The translations under genes were made by a program, and so were the position numbers. This document shows, in pieces, positions 26,019 to 34,428 of a stretch of 64,000 bases of DNA; the first letter of the stretch is position 1; each line of letters opens with the position of its first letter. Where the stretch lies: NCBI RefSeq assembly GCF_030269925.1, contig NC_085107.1, positions 8,060,001 through 8,124,000 on the forward strand, in the 5' to 3' direction. The stretch is from Bombyx mori. Lineage: Eukaryota; Arthropoda; Insecta; Lepidoptera; Bombycidae. The notes beneath the pieces were generated by a model. That model saw nothing but the letters and a program-made list of their open reading frames with translations, was not told where the DNA came from and did not search any database.

Positions 26019-29000
26019 CTATCCGAAATTTCGTTTTAATAATCGAATATATATATTTTTTTAAACATTTGATATCTGTGTATCCTTGTACATCAACTAT
26101 GGATTGCAAGAATGAGTTACCGATAGTAAAAACCGTTTTTGAAGTGAAAACTTCTTTAGAATCGTTGTGATTTCAAACCAGATGCAACGGAAAAAACGAC
26201 AGGTAAGAGACACAAATACAAAAATGTGTAGGATGAAGCCAGCAAAGAATGAGACAGAAATATACATACTATTTAATACAGCGCCATCTGTGAGATTTTT
26301 TAATACTAACGTGTGTATGAAAGCTCTTGTAGTGAATTTTAATTTAGGATTATACGTGAAATTAAAACATCAATTCACAGAGGGCGCTACCTTACAATTA
26401 TTTACTAATGACAAAATTTTACATATACTTAAGACGTTTAGGATAGTTGTATTTTAATTTTGGAAGGTTTCACTTCTACCACGTGTGAATTGCACACATG
26501 TATTTTTTTTTAATATCAACATTCTCTTTTCTTTGTCTAGTTTACCACGACGTGCCCGCCATCATTAACTTAGTTGACTATGTAAACGTTGGCGCTTACG
26601 ATTATTACACTCCGACACGCAACAACAAAGAAGCTGATTACACAGCTCCTATTTACACCCCACAAAATCGCAACCCACTGCAGAACGCCGACGCCGCTGT
26701 CACATACTGGTAAGTTCATAAAGTTCTTACTTAATGTATGCGATCTTAATTTTTTGCTGATTAAGTCTTTTTAGCCCACAGCGTATTCTTTTTCTTGAGA
26801 TTACTCGTCACATATTAAACACATTAAGGTACATCAGTTTTCCTGTGCCTCAAGCAAATCATCACTGTTAACTCTTTTGGATACGCGTATTTCTTCTTGA
26901 CTCATAATATACCTATTAATGTTAATCTGTTATAGTTGTAAATTTCTCTTACTAACAATATTATTAAACTGTTTTAAGTTTATATAGATAACACTAGCCG
27001 CACTCGCCCGCTTCGCTGGGCATTTAAAATTAACATTATTATTTATTGTCATTATTATTAGGGAATCCAACACTCATATAAATATTAGCCTATCGATTAA
27101 GTACATGTATTTTCTACATGGATACCAAGTTTCAAGTCAATCGGATACATGGTTCAGTAGTTATAACGGAACATCCGTAAAAAACCACTGTAGATTTAAA
27201 TATTAGTATAGATATTTACTTTCCATAGTCAGGCTATTGTGAACATATGACATGTTTATTAGCTATATAAATTTGACATTCCTCTGCGTTTCCGTATCAA
27301 ACTTTTTTCGTCTGTTTCGTCTATATACCTATGTTTCATACTTCAGTGGTTACGTCATTACATTGCTTAGCACCATAGACTAAGTTTCATACTTCAGTGC
27401 TTAACACATAGACTATTTCAACCGCTTAGACCTTCAATTTGTTTATAATGCAAACGACACATACGCCTTGTGAAATGTTTGTGACAGATGTCCTTATACT
27501 CCCTTTTTATTAGGTCAATCAAAGTTTTATTGCCGTGTTTTCCTTCAACGCGTATCTCGGTTTTGACTTTCGTTACCAACGCCACTGATGGCGCTTCTTG
27601 AAAAGTAGGAGGCGAAACTTGAGACAGATTTAATTGTATTTAAAGTCTGCAAATAATTTACGACAGGCGGGTATTCTTAAGACAATACTAATAATAAAAA
27701 ATACACTAATATTCGTAATTAATTGCGATCCGATTTTATTGACTACATGATTTCAGAAACGAACGATGACCTACTAAGAAATCTATAAAATAATCAAAGA
27801 AAAAGAAGATTTTAATAATGATTGATTTTTTTTACTTCGACAGGCTCACGAGCGGTGCTCCAAGCCAAAAGATAGTATTGTCTATCGCGACCTTCGGTCG
27901 TACCTGGAAACTGGACGCTGACAGCGAAATTGCGGGAGTCCCTCCAATCCACACTGATGGTCCCGGCGAAGCTGGTAAATATTCTTTAGTCATATTTCAT
28001 GTGGCATTCATTTTTGAGATGTCTATGGATCCCGGTGACAATTTAACGCCACAGGGGCAGTTACCTTGAATGAACTGGTGTAAAAAAAAAAGAATCGAAG
28101 ACTTAGTGAGCGTATATCTTTAAAATGACTCCATTAAGTTACGACGGCACCTTGAATGTTAAATTTTGAAATAGGATTTTTACAGTTCGATGCGGTACTA
28201 TTTTGTACACTCTCATGATAACTATTATTTATCTATTAAACTACCGATCTAAACGACAACCTATAATTTTCCAATTATAAGGACTGATGGCATAAATTGC
28301 CTATATCTGTCGTGAAACAATTATGCCTACTGATTTGAAGGGTGTCTTAAACTTTATTGAATAAAATCGGCGTCACGTCATGCATGTTGTGAAGCCCATA
28401 GGGGCTCCAGTAGCAATTTTACACCAAGTGACCAATGAACTCTGTTTTCCCGACCACATTATAAAATGATTTTCGAAACTGAATTTTAAGTCACTGGTGG
28501 TAGGACGTCTTGTGAGTCCGTACTCGTAAGCACCACCCACGCTGCCCATTTCTGCCGTGAAGGAGTAATGCGTTTCAGTATGAAAGGTGGGGTTGCCATT
28601 ATAAAAACTGAAATCTTAAAACTCATATCTCAAGGTAGATGACGGCATTTACGTTGTAGATGTCTATGGGCTCCGGTAATCACTTAGCATCAGGTGGACC
28701 GTGAGTTCGTACACCCATTTAAGCAATAATAACAAGTTGGCAGGAGCTACTGACCAACTCACACACATATGAAAATCTTTCAATATGGTTCAGATATTTT
28801 TTTCTACTTTTCTAGGACCATACGTTAAGACTGAAGGTTTGCTCAGTTACCCAGAAGTCTGCGGTAAGTTGATCAACCCCAACCAGCAGAAGGGAATGCG
28901 TCCTCACCTCAGGAAGGTTACTGACCCCAGCAAGCGTTTCGGTAAGTCTTTGTCACGTCAAGCTAATACGTCCTTATCTTAGCTGACTTAATTGAATAAC

Positions 29001-31614
29001 ACCTCCTTTAAAAATACGCCTTGGCCTCGCCTCCAAAGTACGGCTAAGTACTTGCTTACCGAATATTTCAGTGCAGCATTGTTTCCAGCTCTGAGGAATA
29101 AGTTTACGGTATTACAATATTGAAATTTTCCACCTTATGTTTGAAGACTTCAGAGGCAGTAATCTTGTGATTTATATGGACTTCGACAACCTTTTCACGT
29201 AGCTACGATTTGGTTCAACTGGGGTTTCAAAAAACAATATGTTCCCGACTAATTTTGAAAATCTGCATTTACCTTTATGTACATAAGCTTAATAGCAATT
29301 TTGGCAATCAGCACGAACATTTAAATTTTCAGAGTTGGGCTTAACGAAGGACACGGATTTAACTTATATTTTTGGTTGGTACTCGTTAATGAAAGCTTTC
29401 GCTTCACTAATGCTTATTTTATTTAAAAAAAAAAAACATTCGATGGTCGCAGTTTTTTCGATGCTGACGGAAGCAAATAATGTTCAATAATATTTACATT
29501 TAACACAGTTTTATTTATTCTTTATTGTACACACTGTTAATGCAATACAATAATTGCGAAAAGTTATAAAATGGCGAGCTTAACTCAACAATTGAGTTAT
29601 CTACCAGTTAACCGTTCTTAAAGAGCGAGAGCTTTACATAAGTGGGTAGAAGAGTACACTCTAATCAATTTACTTATTGATACAATACACAATAAAAATA
29701 ATAATAATAAATAAATAAAACACTAATACATATCCGACTATATACATACACAATTACACACATAAACATATATATACACATACATATAAAATATAATGAA
29801 ATACATAAAATAAATACATATAAGTAATACTAAATCGATAGATAGTGCTCCTTTAATGCCTTCCTGAATACTTCAAGTCAGGGGCTTGCACGGATTGAGT
29901 GCGGAACTGAGTTTTGGTGATGTTAATTTTAGAAGCAGGACATAATTATATGGAAAATTGTGTATTACTTCAAAATTATGTACTCGATATGTACAAACTG
30001 TACTCTGAAGGTAAATTTCTAGTGAGGGACGTTACAAAGTAAAATTATTTGTCATGAAATTTCCAAGTTCGCATAAAGTTTTGTAAGCGGTCTCTGTTTG
30101 GATTATAATTTGGGCCCGGTAAAGGTTGTGTTACCTGGTATTTAATTTTTTATTCAGTCCACTCTTTTAATGTATGACTTCGATTTTATTTTATTTTGGT
30201 TAAATAATTAACGAACATATTTAAAATCATAATCGTAAAGTATAATCATGTAACTGCTATATTAAACAAAATATCTTGTGCGTGTTTATATTGATAGTAC
30301 GTGGTTACGTGAAATAAAAAGGAATGTGATTCTGTGATCTGTGAATCTGTGATTGTGCAATAAAGAGTACTAATATCTCTTCAATATACAAACGTTTTCA
30401 ATAGTAGTAGTGTTTAATTTATAGTTTTTTTAAAAACAGTTTGATTCAATGCAGTTATGCAGTGCATGTGTCGTTTTGTTTGTATATGTAGTCCGTTATT
30501 TTTATTATTACTGTTACAAATTCAGAACGATTGAATAGTATTTAAACGAATAAGGACTAATTCATTTTGTATCACCAGCCTTGCGGCAGCCTATATTCGT
30601 AAATAGCACATATTAATTGCTTTGGACAAATCATTGGTAAAGTTCTTTTTGAATTACCTACTTAGGTATTAACCTCTTTTTTTAAATTATAATAGTGACA
30701 AAAAAAATCGTCTTCTATAATATCCAACCTATATAAAATATATTTTATGCAAAAAAGTATAATATTAAACAATAAAGATTATAGAAGTATATAGTTATAT
30801 AGAAAATATTTTAAACCACAAACCAATTAAATATGGGTATTATTAACGTTTAATTCAAGATAATATCTAGTAAAAAAATGTTTTTTAGGAACATACGCCT
30901 TCCGTCTTCCTGATGACAACGGTGAGGGTGGCATTTGGGTATCATACGAGGATCCTGATACTGCTGGCCAGAAAGCTGCTTACGTCAAGTTAGTAATTAA
31001 ATGTAGATTCTACTATGGAAAATTGCAATATCGCGAAAATGCTTTTCGATCAGGGATAAGTAGGATTGCTTGGAAATTGTAAAGAGCGACACAACGATTT
31101 TATATTTCTTTGTATTCAGTCTTTAATTTGACATAAAAGAACAAATTAATATCTCAAAAACAATAAATACAGTCCACCCTCATTTACCACAACGCACCAG
31201 AAGGACCATAGTTATGTTATGTATATGACAAATTAAATACAAAAAATATAAAATAGTTGCATCGCTCTTGGCTGCTGGATTTGAAAGAGAAAAAGTGTCA
31301 TGGCGGACGTCGCTCGCTAACACTTTTTTTTACAATGACGTTCAGAAATTGAACAGTGGTAAAATATTATTTCATGTAGCTTTGTGTCTTTACGATTATA
31401 TTACAATTAGCTAGATGTATTACTTCTGTTCGTGTGTTTGTGAGTTATTTTATTGTATTGTTATGTTTTTTGCAAATACATAATTTTTTTTATTTTTTTC
31501 AGGTCAAAGAATCTCGGTGGTGTCGCTATTGTGGACCTATCATTGGATGACTTCCGCGGTCTCTGTACCGGAGACAAGTATCCAATCCTTAGGGCCGCTA
31601 AATACCGTCTCTAA
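11899..31614 (+). CDS. Idgf: Imaginal disc growth factor (IDGF), chitinase-like
   Basis: Nine coding exons: 11899-12010, 21885-22135, 23219-23351, 25799-25969, 26541-26709, 27844-27974, 28816-28941, 30889-30988, 31503-31614. All borders are GT-AG and phases match, giving 1305 nt and 434 aa, the usual IDGF length. Residues 1 to about 17 (MKLFIALVGLLALAKA) are a signal peptide. The rest is a GH18 fold: SVGG strand in exon 2, then FDGIDLAWQFP at about residues 144-154. There the catalytic Glu of the chitinase DxxDxDWE motif is Gln152, as in known IDGFs, so it should be enzymatically inactive. Residues about 155-190 form the insertion typical of IDGFs, and N220-S-T is a glycosylation sequon. The acceptor at 21883-21884 was chosen because it restores RESQARMLPLDLDP; an AG at 21862-21863 would insert seven residues. 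IDGFs are secreted haemolymph growth factors that act with insulin on imaginal cells (family knowledge). Confidence 0.96.
12011..15957. other. Idgf intron 1, first part
   Basis: AT-rich intron without coding pattern. At about 12480-12545 the motif TTATATGTTTGTTTTTTTGT followed by TACTGTTGGATTCTCAAATAA resembles 51660-51715 and may be the shared 3' tail of an old LINE. Confidence 0.4.
15958..16252 (-). mobile_element. RTE-type LINE C-terminal remnant
   Basis: Read on the reverse strand with frame changes, the sequence gives KRKRGRPRTT followed by a piece resembling SVEQELGILGTTWEEVEHIA, the conserved tail of lepidopteran RTE-type endonuclease/reverse-transcriptase proteins. Stops and frameshifts show it is dead. 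The + strand open frame over it is an artefact. Confidence 0.65.
17242..17519. mobile_element. 278-bp MITE, copy 1
   Basis: Bounded by imperfect 30-bp inverted repeats (TGAGTCGTCTATTATCAAAG at the left; the reverse complement of CTTTGATAATAGTCAACTCA at the right). It aligns over its whole length with 54063-54340, with only about half a dozen mismatches and equal length. It has no coding capacity. The target-site duplication is not certain (TT or TA). Confidence 0.85.
17918..18362 (-). mobile_element. Full-length tRNA-headed SINE (Bm1-like)
   Basis: Reversed copy. The reverse complement starts with a tRNA-like head: A box TGGCCTAAAGGATAAG and B box GGTGTTCGAATCC. A body follows with the recognisable blocks GTGAGTCCGCACGGGTAGGT, TTCTGCCGTGAAGCAGTAAT, CTCAAGGTGTGTGGCGCATT and CACTTAACACCAGGTGGGCT, then an A/T-rich tail (17918-17940). 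This is the most complete copy in the window and the reference for the partial ones. The name Bm1 is from memory of the silkworm SINE and should be confirmed. Confidence 0.82.
18363..21300. other. Idgf intron 1, middle part
   Basis: Very AT-rich, with long A and T runs at 19900-20230. Near 19690-19790 a diverged reverse SINE piece is suggested (ACGAAAGCTTCGCGGCAGAA). No gene is visible. Confidence 0.4.
21305..21753. repeat. Direct duplication (about 124 bp) flanking a SINE tail
   Basis: The segment 21305-21428 (beginning ATTCTTCATTCACTTCTACT and ending AACTATATCTGGGCTT) is repeated at about 21630-21753 with few changes. Between them lie a second short repeat (GAAATGAAGTAAAATAGTGT at about 21257 and 21429) and a reversed SINE tail. 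Confidence 0.8.
21485..21618 (-). mobile_element. SINE 3' tail, reversed
   Basis: Matches the 3' part of the SINE at 17.9-18.4 kb: GTGGACGAGCTCACAGCCCA through TTGAGATATAAGTTCTAAGG. The head is missing. Confidence 0.8.
22781..23150 (-). mobile_element. Short Helitron-like element, reversed
   Basis: On the reverse strand it begins TCTATACATATAAATAAAAT and ends in CTAG (22781-22784), the TC...CTRR pattern of Helitrons. Inside are a GACA repeat (22990-23030) and the block AATCGGTCCAGCCGTTCCAG. A second copy in the other orientation is at 45665-45956. No coding capacity. Similar sequences are sometimes classed with RTE tails, so the class is moderately certain. Confidence 0.62.
23818..23890 (+). 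tRNA. tRNA-Val-like gene, anticodon GAC
   Basis: A 73-nt cloverleaf: acceptor GTTTCCG pairs with CGGAAAC, discriminator A; anticodon stem TCTGC/GCAGA encloses loop CTGACAC; T arm CTCGG-TTCGATC-CCGAG pairs perfectly. The A box (TGGTGTAGTGG) and B box (GGTTCGATCC) are intact, and a T5 run at 23908-23912 can terminate pol III. No CCA is encoded, as expected. The body is that of eukaryotic tRNA-Val, but the anticodon is GAC rather than the usual AAC or CAC. It sits in Idgf intron 3, on the same strand. Confidence 0.85.
23923..23999 (+). repeat. mag-like 5' LTR, 77 bp
   Basis: TGTTATGTTTGAAATAAAAG at the start, CGCGCTAACACAACA at the end. It contains an AATAAA-type signal and differs from the 3' LTR at about a dozen positions, suggesting an old insertion. 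Confidence 0.8.
24036..24774 (+). pseudogene. gag remnant of the mag-like element
   Basis: Begins ATGTCACGCAAACTTGG and is broken by frameshifts and stops before 24340. The best-preserved part (24340-24770) reads LRGLTSQCNFSNVEEALRDR, then NMLAGVEKETIYVQELTGMT, and a zinc-knuckle region near the end. It is not functional. Confidence 0.75.
25190..25431 (+). mobile_element. SINE 3' part nested in the mag-like element
   Basis: Carries the SINE body blocks GGTAGGACTTCTTGTGAGTC, TTCTGCCGTGAAGCAGTAAT and CACTTAACACCAGGTGGGCT, and ends in a poly-A run (25422-25431). The tRNA-like head is absent. A direct repeat TTCAAGATGAG lies at and just before its left edge (25157 and 25176). Confidence 0.85.
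25584..25655 (+). repeat. mag-like 3' LTR, 72 bp
   Basis: Same ends as the 5' LTR and preceded by a purine-rich tract. No clear flanking target-site duplication was found with the 5' side. Confidence 0.75.
25984..26013. repeat. (CT)n microsatellite
   Basis: About 15 CT units starting 14 bases after the donor of Idgf exon 4. Simple repeat. Confidence 0.9.
26994..27212 (-). mobile_element. Short Helitron-like element, reversed
   Basis: Left border CTAGCCGCACTCGCCCGCTT and right border TATTAGTATAGA give a TC...CTAG element on the reverse strand. It contains a variant of the common block (GGTTCAGTAGTTATAACGGA). Lies in Idgf intron 5. Confidence 0.55.
28280..28728 (+). mobile_element. Two SINE copies in tandem, diverged
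   Basis: 28492-28728 carries the SINE body (GGTGGTAGGACGTCTTGTGA, TTCTGCCGTGAAGGAGTAAT, GTAGATGTCTATGGGCTCCG). Directly before it, 28280-28470 is a much older copy with only scattered matches (CTGTCGTGAAACAATTATGC, GGGGCTCCAGTAGCAATTTT). Both lie in Idgf intron 6. Confidence 0.65.
29490..30150. repeat. Candidate interspersed repeat in Idgf intron 7
   Basis: Block starting near CAGTTTTATTTATTCTTTAT, with TTGAGTTATCTACCAGTTAA and an AT-rich tract of ATA/CATA repeats (29690-29840). It looks like the reversed tail of a lepidopteran LINE, but no second copy is in the window. Confidence 0.35.
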
Positions 31615-31721
31615 AATATTTTAACTTTTATCACATACGTAATACGAAATCATGTATCCGAAATTGTAATACATATAGTGTATTTTTATTATTACAATTA
31701 CTCGGATTAATTCAATAGATC

Positions 31722-31727
31722 AATAAA
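31722..31727 (+). terminator. Poly(A) signal of Idgf
   Basis: AATAAA 108 bases after the Idgf stop codon; the first canonical hexamer downstream, and it falls before the next gene. Confidence 0.7.
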
Positions 31728-31949
31728 AATATTTAATATAATAGACTAATCCATTGCTTTTATATCTAAAGAAACAATATGAAATTGATATGGCTTATAA
31801 TAAAATCCTCTTAATTTCAATGAGTGTTTTATTTATCAGCATAACGGACCTATATGAATCAATTTACATATCTTTATTTCAGTATTACATTCTATTTTGT
31901 ACTTATAAGTTGGCAAGTAGTTTTTTTGTGAAAATGCAAATGAAATGAA

Positions 31950-32807
31950 ATGTCAAAATTGATGTTTTCGCAGTCATCACTAGTCATTATAAAATTACTC
32001 TGGTCGAAATTGTCTAAGTTCTTAACAATGATTTTTAGGCCTTTTATTCAACCGAGGTTCAATAAACAGTTTCTATTCGTGCCCAATTTTATACTAGCTC
32101 ATACCAGCACTTGTCCAGCTTCAAAACCCAAATGTGGAGCATCCGCAGGCAAGGGGGGAACGACTTCTATAAAAAAAATTGATTTCAAACGCGCTGAAAA
32201 ATCTGCCCCATGTCGATTCGGTTTCATACCTGAAGAATGGTTTCAATTTTTTCACTCAAAAACGGGCGTTACTGGACCATATATATTTGGACTAGTTTTT
32301 GTTAATTATCTTGTCAGCAAAGAAATATATGTGTTAGAACATGAATATTACAGTGGGCTATCGTATGTTGTTATTTTGTACTTTATATCGAAAAAAATGG
32401 CCCCTGGAATAGGAGCTAGCCTTGACAAAGAAGTAGACGCCGAAATAGCCGAGTGGGAGAAGGGGAGAGCAGATCAAATGAAGGTTTTTGAAACCACGAT
32501 TAAAGATGCTAAAGATGCGCAATGGAGAGCTGAAGGCCAAAAAATATTGATCGAAGCCAAGAAAGAGAACGTGGCTATGCAATTAGAAGCAGTATATCGA
32601 GAAAGAGCAATGCGGTTATACCAAATGGTTAAAGGGAGATTAGATTATCACGTCAAAAAACGGAGAACTGAAAACAAATTACACCAGAAATGGATGATTG
32701 CATGGATTTTGGAGAATGTTCATAAATCAATAACAGCGGATTTTCAGAAACAAGCCCTTAATCAGGCGATTAAAGATTTAGCTCTTGCCGCTAGTCGTGT
32801 TAAATAG
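31950..32807 (+). CDS. ATP synthase subunit b-like, mitochondrial, intronless paralogue
   Basis: A single uninterrupted frame of 285 codons. Residues 89-135 (RFGFIPEEWFQFFHSKTGVT, then KEIYVLEHEYYSG) are the signature of mitochondrial F1Fo subunit b, followed by a membrane hairpin (about 108-148) and a long charged helix ending ITADFQKQALNQAIKDLALA, with QWRAEGQKILIEAKKENVA matching the family's QWSAEGQ..L.EAK.ENVA. Subunit b forms the peripheral stalk linking Fo to F1. The first 88 residues are basic and hydrophobic, longer than and unlike the usual presequence. The second Met (M5, reading MFSQSSL) recalls the MFS start of insect orthologues and may be the true start. Lack of introns, strong divergence and an intact frame point to a retained retrocopy, possibly germline-expressed (inference). 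It starts 336 bases after the Idgf stop. Confidence 0.9.
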   Translation: MSKLMFSQSSLVIIKLLWSKLSKFLTMIFRPFIQPRFNKQFLFVPNFILAHTSTCPASKPKCGASAGKGGTTSIKKIDFKRAEKSAPCRFGFIPEEWFQFFHSKTGVTGPYIFGLVFVNYLVSKEIYVLEHEYYSGLSYVVILYFISKKMAPGIGASLDKEVDAEIAEWEKGRADQMKVFETTIKDAKDAQWRAEGQKILIEAKKENVAMQLEAVYRERAMRLYQMVKGRLDYHVKKRRTENKLHQKWMIAWILENVHKSITADFQKQALNQAIKDLALAASRVK

Positions 32808-32868
32808 TGTTGTTTTCAATGATTTTTTTTTCCTACGAACCAGTGGTATGTAGTTTTTGTTTTAATAT

Positions 32869-32874
32869 AATAAA
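32869..32874 (+). terminator. Poly(A) signal of the ATP synthase b-like gene
   Basis: AATAAA 62 bases after the stop codon. No residual poly-A tract from retroposition is visible downstream, as expected for an old insertion. Confidence 0.6.
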
Positions 32875-33137
32875 GTGTAAATATTTTTGTGTTATTTTTT
32901 ATGATATTGCTATAAAGTACCTAGTCAAAGTAATAGAGTTGGGTAATAAAATATAAGCACGCTAACACTTTGGTGATGTTATCGGTTTTGTATAAGTTCA
33001 TTTTATTTATGCACACATTTGCCGTGGTGTATTTTTACATCGAAGGAGCAAAATTAAATACAACTGGTATGTACTCCTGTAGGTCTCCTGGACTTTAGTA
33101 ATATTTAAGTATAATACCATTAAAATAAATTGTCTAA

Positions 33138-33144
<7 letters not shown>

Positions 33145-33176
<32 letters not shown>

Positions 33177-33512
33177 TGCCTTTGTAGGCAGACGGGCATA
33201 CGGCCCACCTGATGGTGAGTGGTTACCGTCGCCCATGGACTTCAACAATGCCAGGGGCAGAGCCAAGCCGCTGCCTACCGCTTAATACTCTCCATAAGCC
33301 TCGTTTGAAGAAGGACATGTCATAGCGCTCGGGAAACACCGTGGAGGGGAGCTCATTCCATAGCCGGATGGTACGTGGCAAAAAAGATCTCTGGAAACGC
33401 ACTGTGGATGACCGCAGTGGCTCCAGGTAGTATGGATGAACTCTACTCCGGTGGCGGGCGGTGCGATGGTAAAAACGAGATGCTGGTATCATCTCGAAAT
33501 TTAAAGCCAACC
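33145..33512 (-). mobile_element. LINE 3' end, reversed
   Basis: A long poly-T (33145-33174) is the reversed poly-A tail. The reverse strand then encodes about 95 residues of a reverse-transcriptase C-terminus (HRTARHRSRVHPYYLEPLRS, TIRLWNELPSTVFPERYDMS). The shared 3' block GGCAGACGGGCATACGGCCC and CCCATGGACTTCAACAATGC identifies at least five further fragments in the window. This is the longest copy. Confidence 0.82.
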
Positions 33513-33767
33513 AAAGCTATAAAATATACTAAATATGAATATAATAAATATTGAGCCAAGAGTTTTACTACTGTTTTGGTACACCTATAGTCCACGGGAA
33601 AGATTTCTTAAAATATATCTAATAGCTGCGAACCCATTTTGAAAAATATGTTAGTCGTAAAAAATTTATACTTCAAAATTGTAATTTAATTAATAAGCGA
33701 TTGAATCCAAACTTTTTGTATATTATTGGGTGTTGTATGTGCTGTATTATTATGTGTTATATTTATA

Positions 33768-33985
33768 GCTTAGATGGGTGGACAACGACGACGGCCTACC
33801 CGCTGTTAAGTGGTAACCGGAGCCCATAGACATCTACAACGTAAACGCCACCCACCTCGAGGCTTGAGTTGTAAGGTCTCAGTTTAATATACAACAGCTG
33901 CCCCACCCTTTAAAACGAAACGCAATTACTGCTTCACGGCTGAAATAAGTGGGATGGTGGTACCTACCCGGGCGGACCCACCAGT
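33768..33985 (-). mobile_element. SINE 3' part, reversed
   Basis: Contains GCCCATAGACATCTACAACG, GCTGCCCCACCCTTTAAAAC and ACTGCTTCACGGCTGAAATA, the reverse of the SINE body; the head is missing. Confidence 0.8.
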
Positions 33986-34428
33986 ATTTATAATTGTATG
34001 TAAATTAATTGCGTCGTAAATATTAATAGTGCTATCATAATTTCTTCTGGCAGAGCCTTTGAGCCCATAACGGTTGTTTGTATAGACTTGTCACAAAACA
34101 ACCATGTGTGAAATTATAATTTCAAAGTTCCATCTGATGTCTCAATTCCTGATACTAGAAGGTATTCTGAATTTAATTCCTATAAATAATTTGATATGCG
34201 ATTTACTGGTAAGGTATTATTAATTAGGAGTAAAATGGTTCAAGCAGCGGAGATCTTTGAATATACTGATTAAGCCTTTTAAAAAAAAATTGAAGTGTCG
34301 GTAAAATATTTTATAGCTAAATCGTAATTAATTGACTGTTTATGTTTTTGAATTACGATAGATATGATATTTTTAAAGACTCACGATCCATTACACCAAA
34401 TTCAGCAGCAACTTTTTAAAACTTTTAG

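Noticed and set aside
33223..33510. A 95-codon reverse-strand protein
   Set aside because: It is the C-terminus of a LINE reverse transcriptase next to a poly-A tail, not a host gene.
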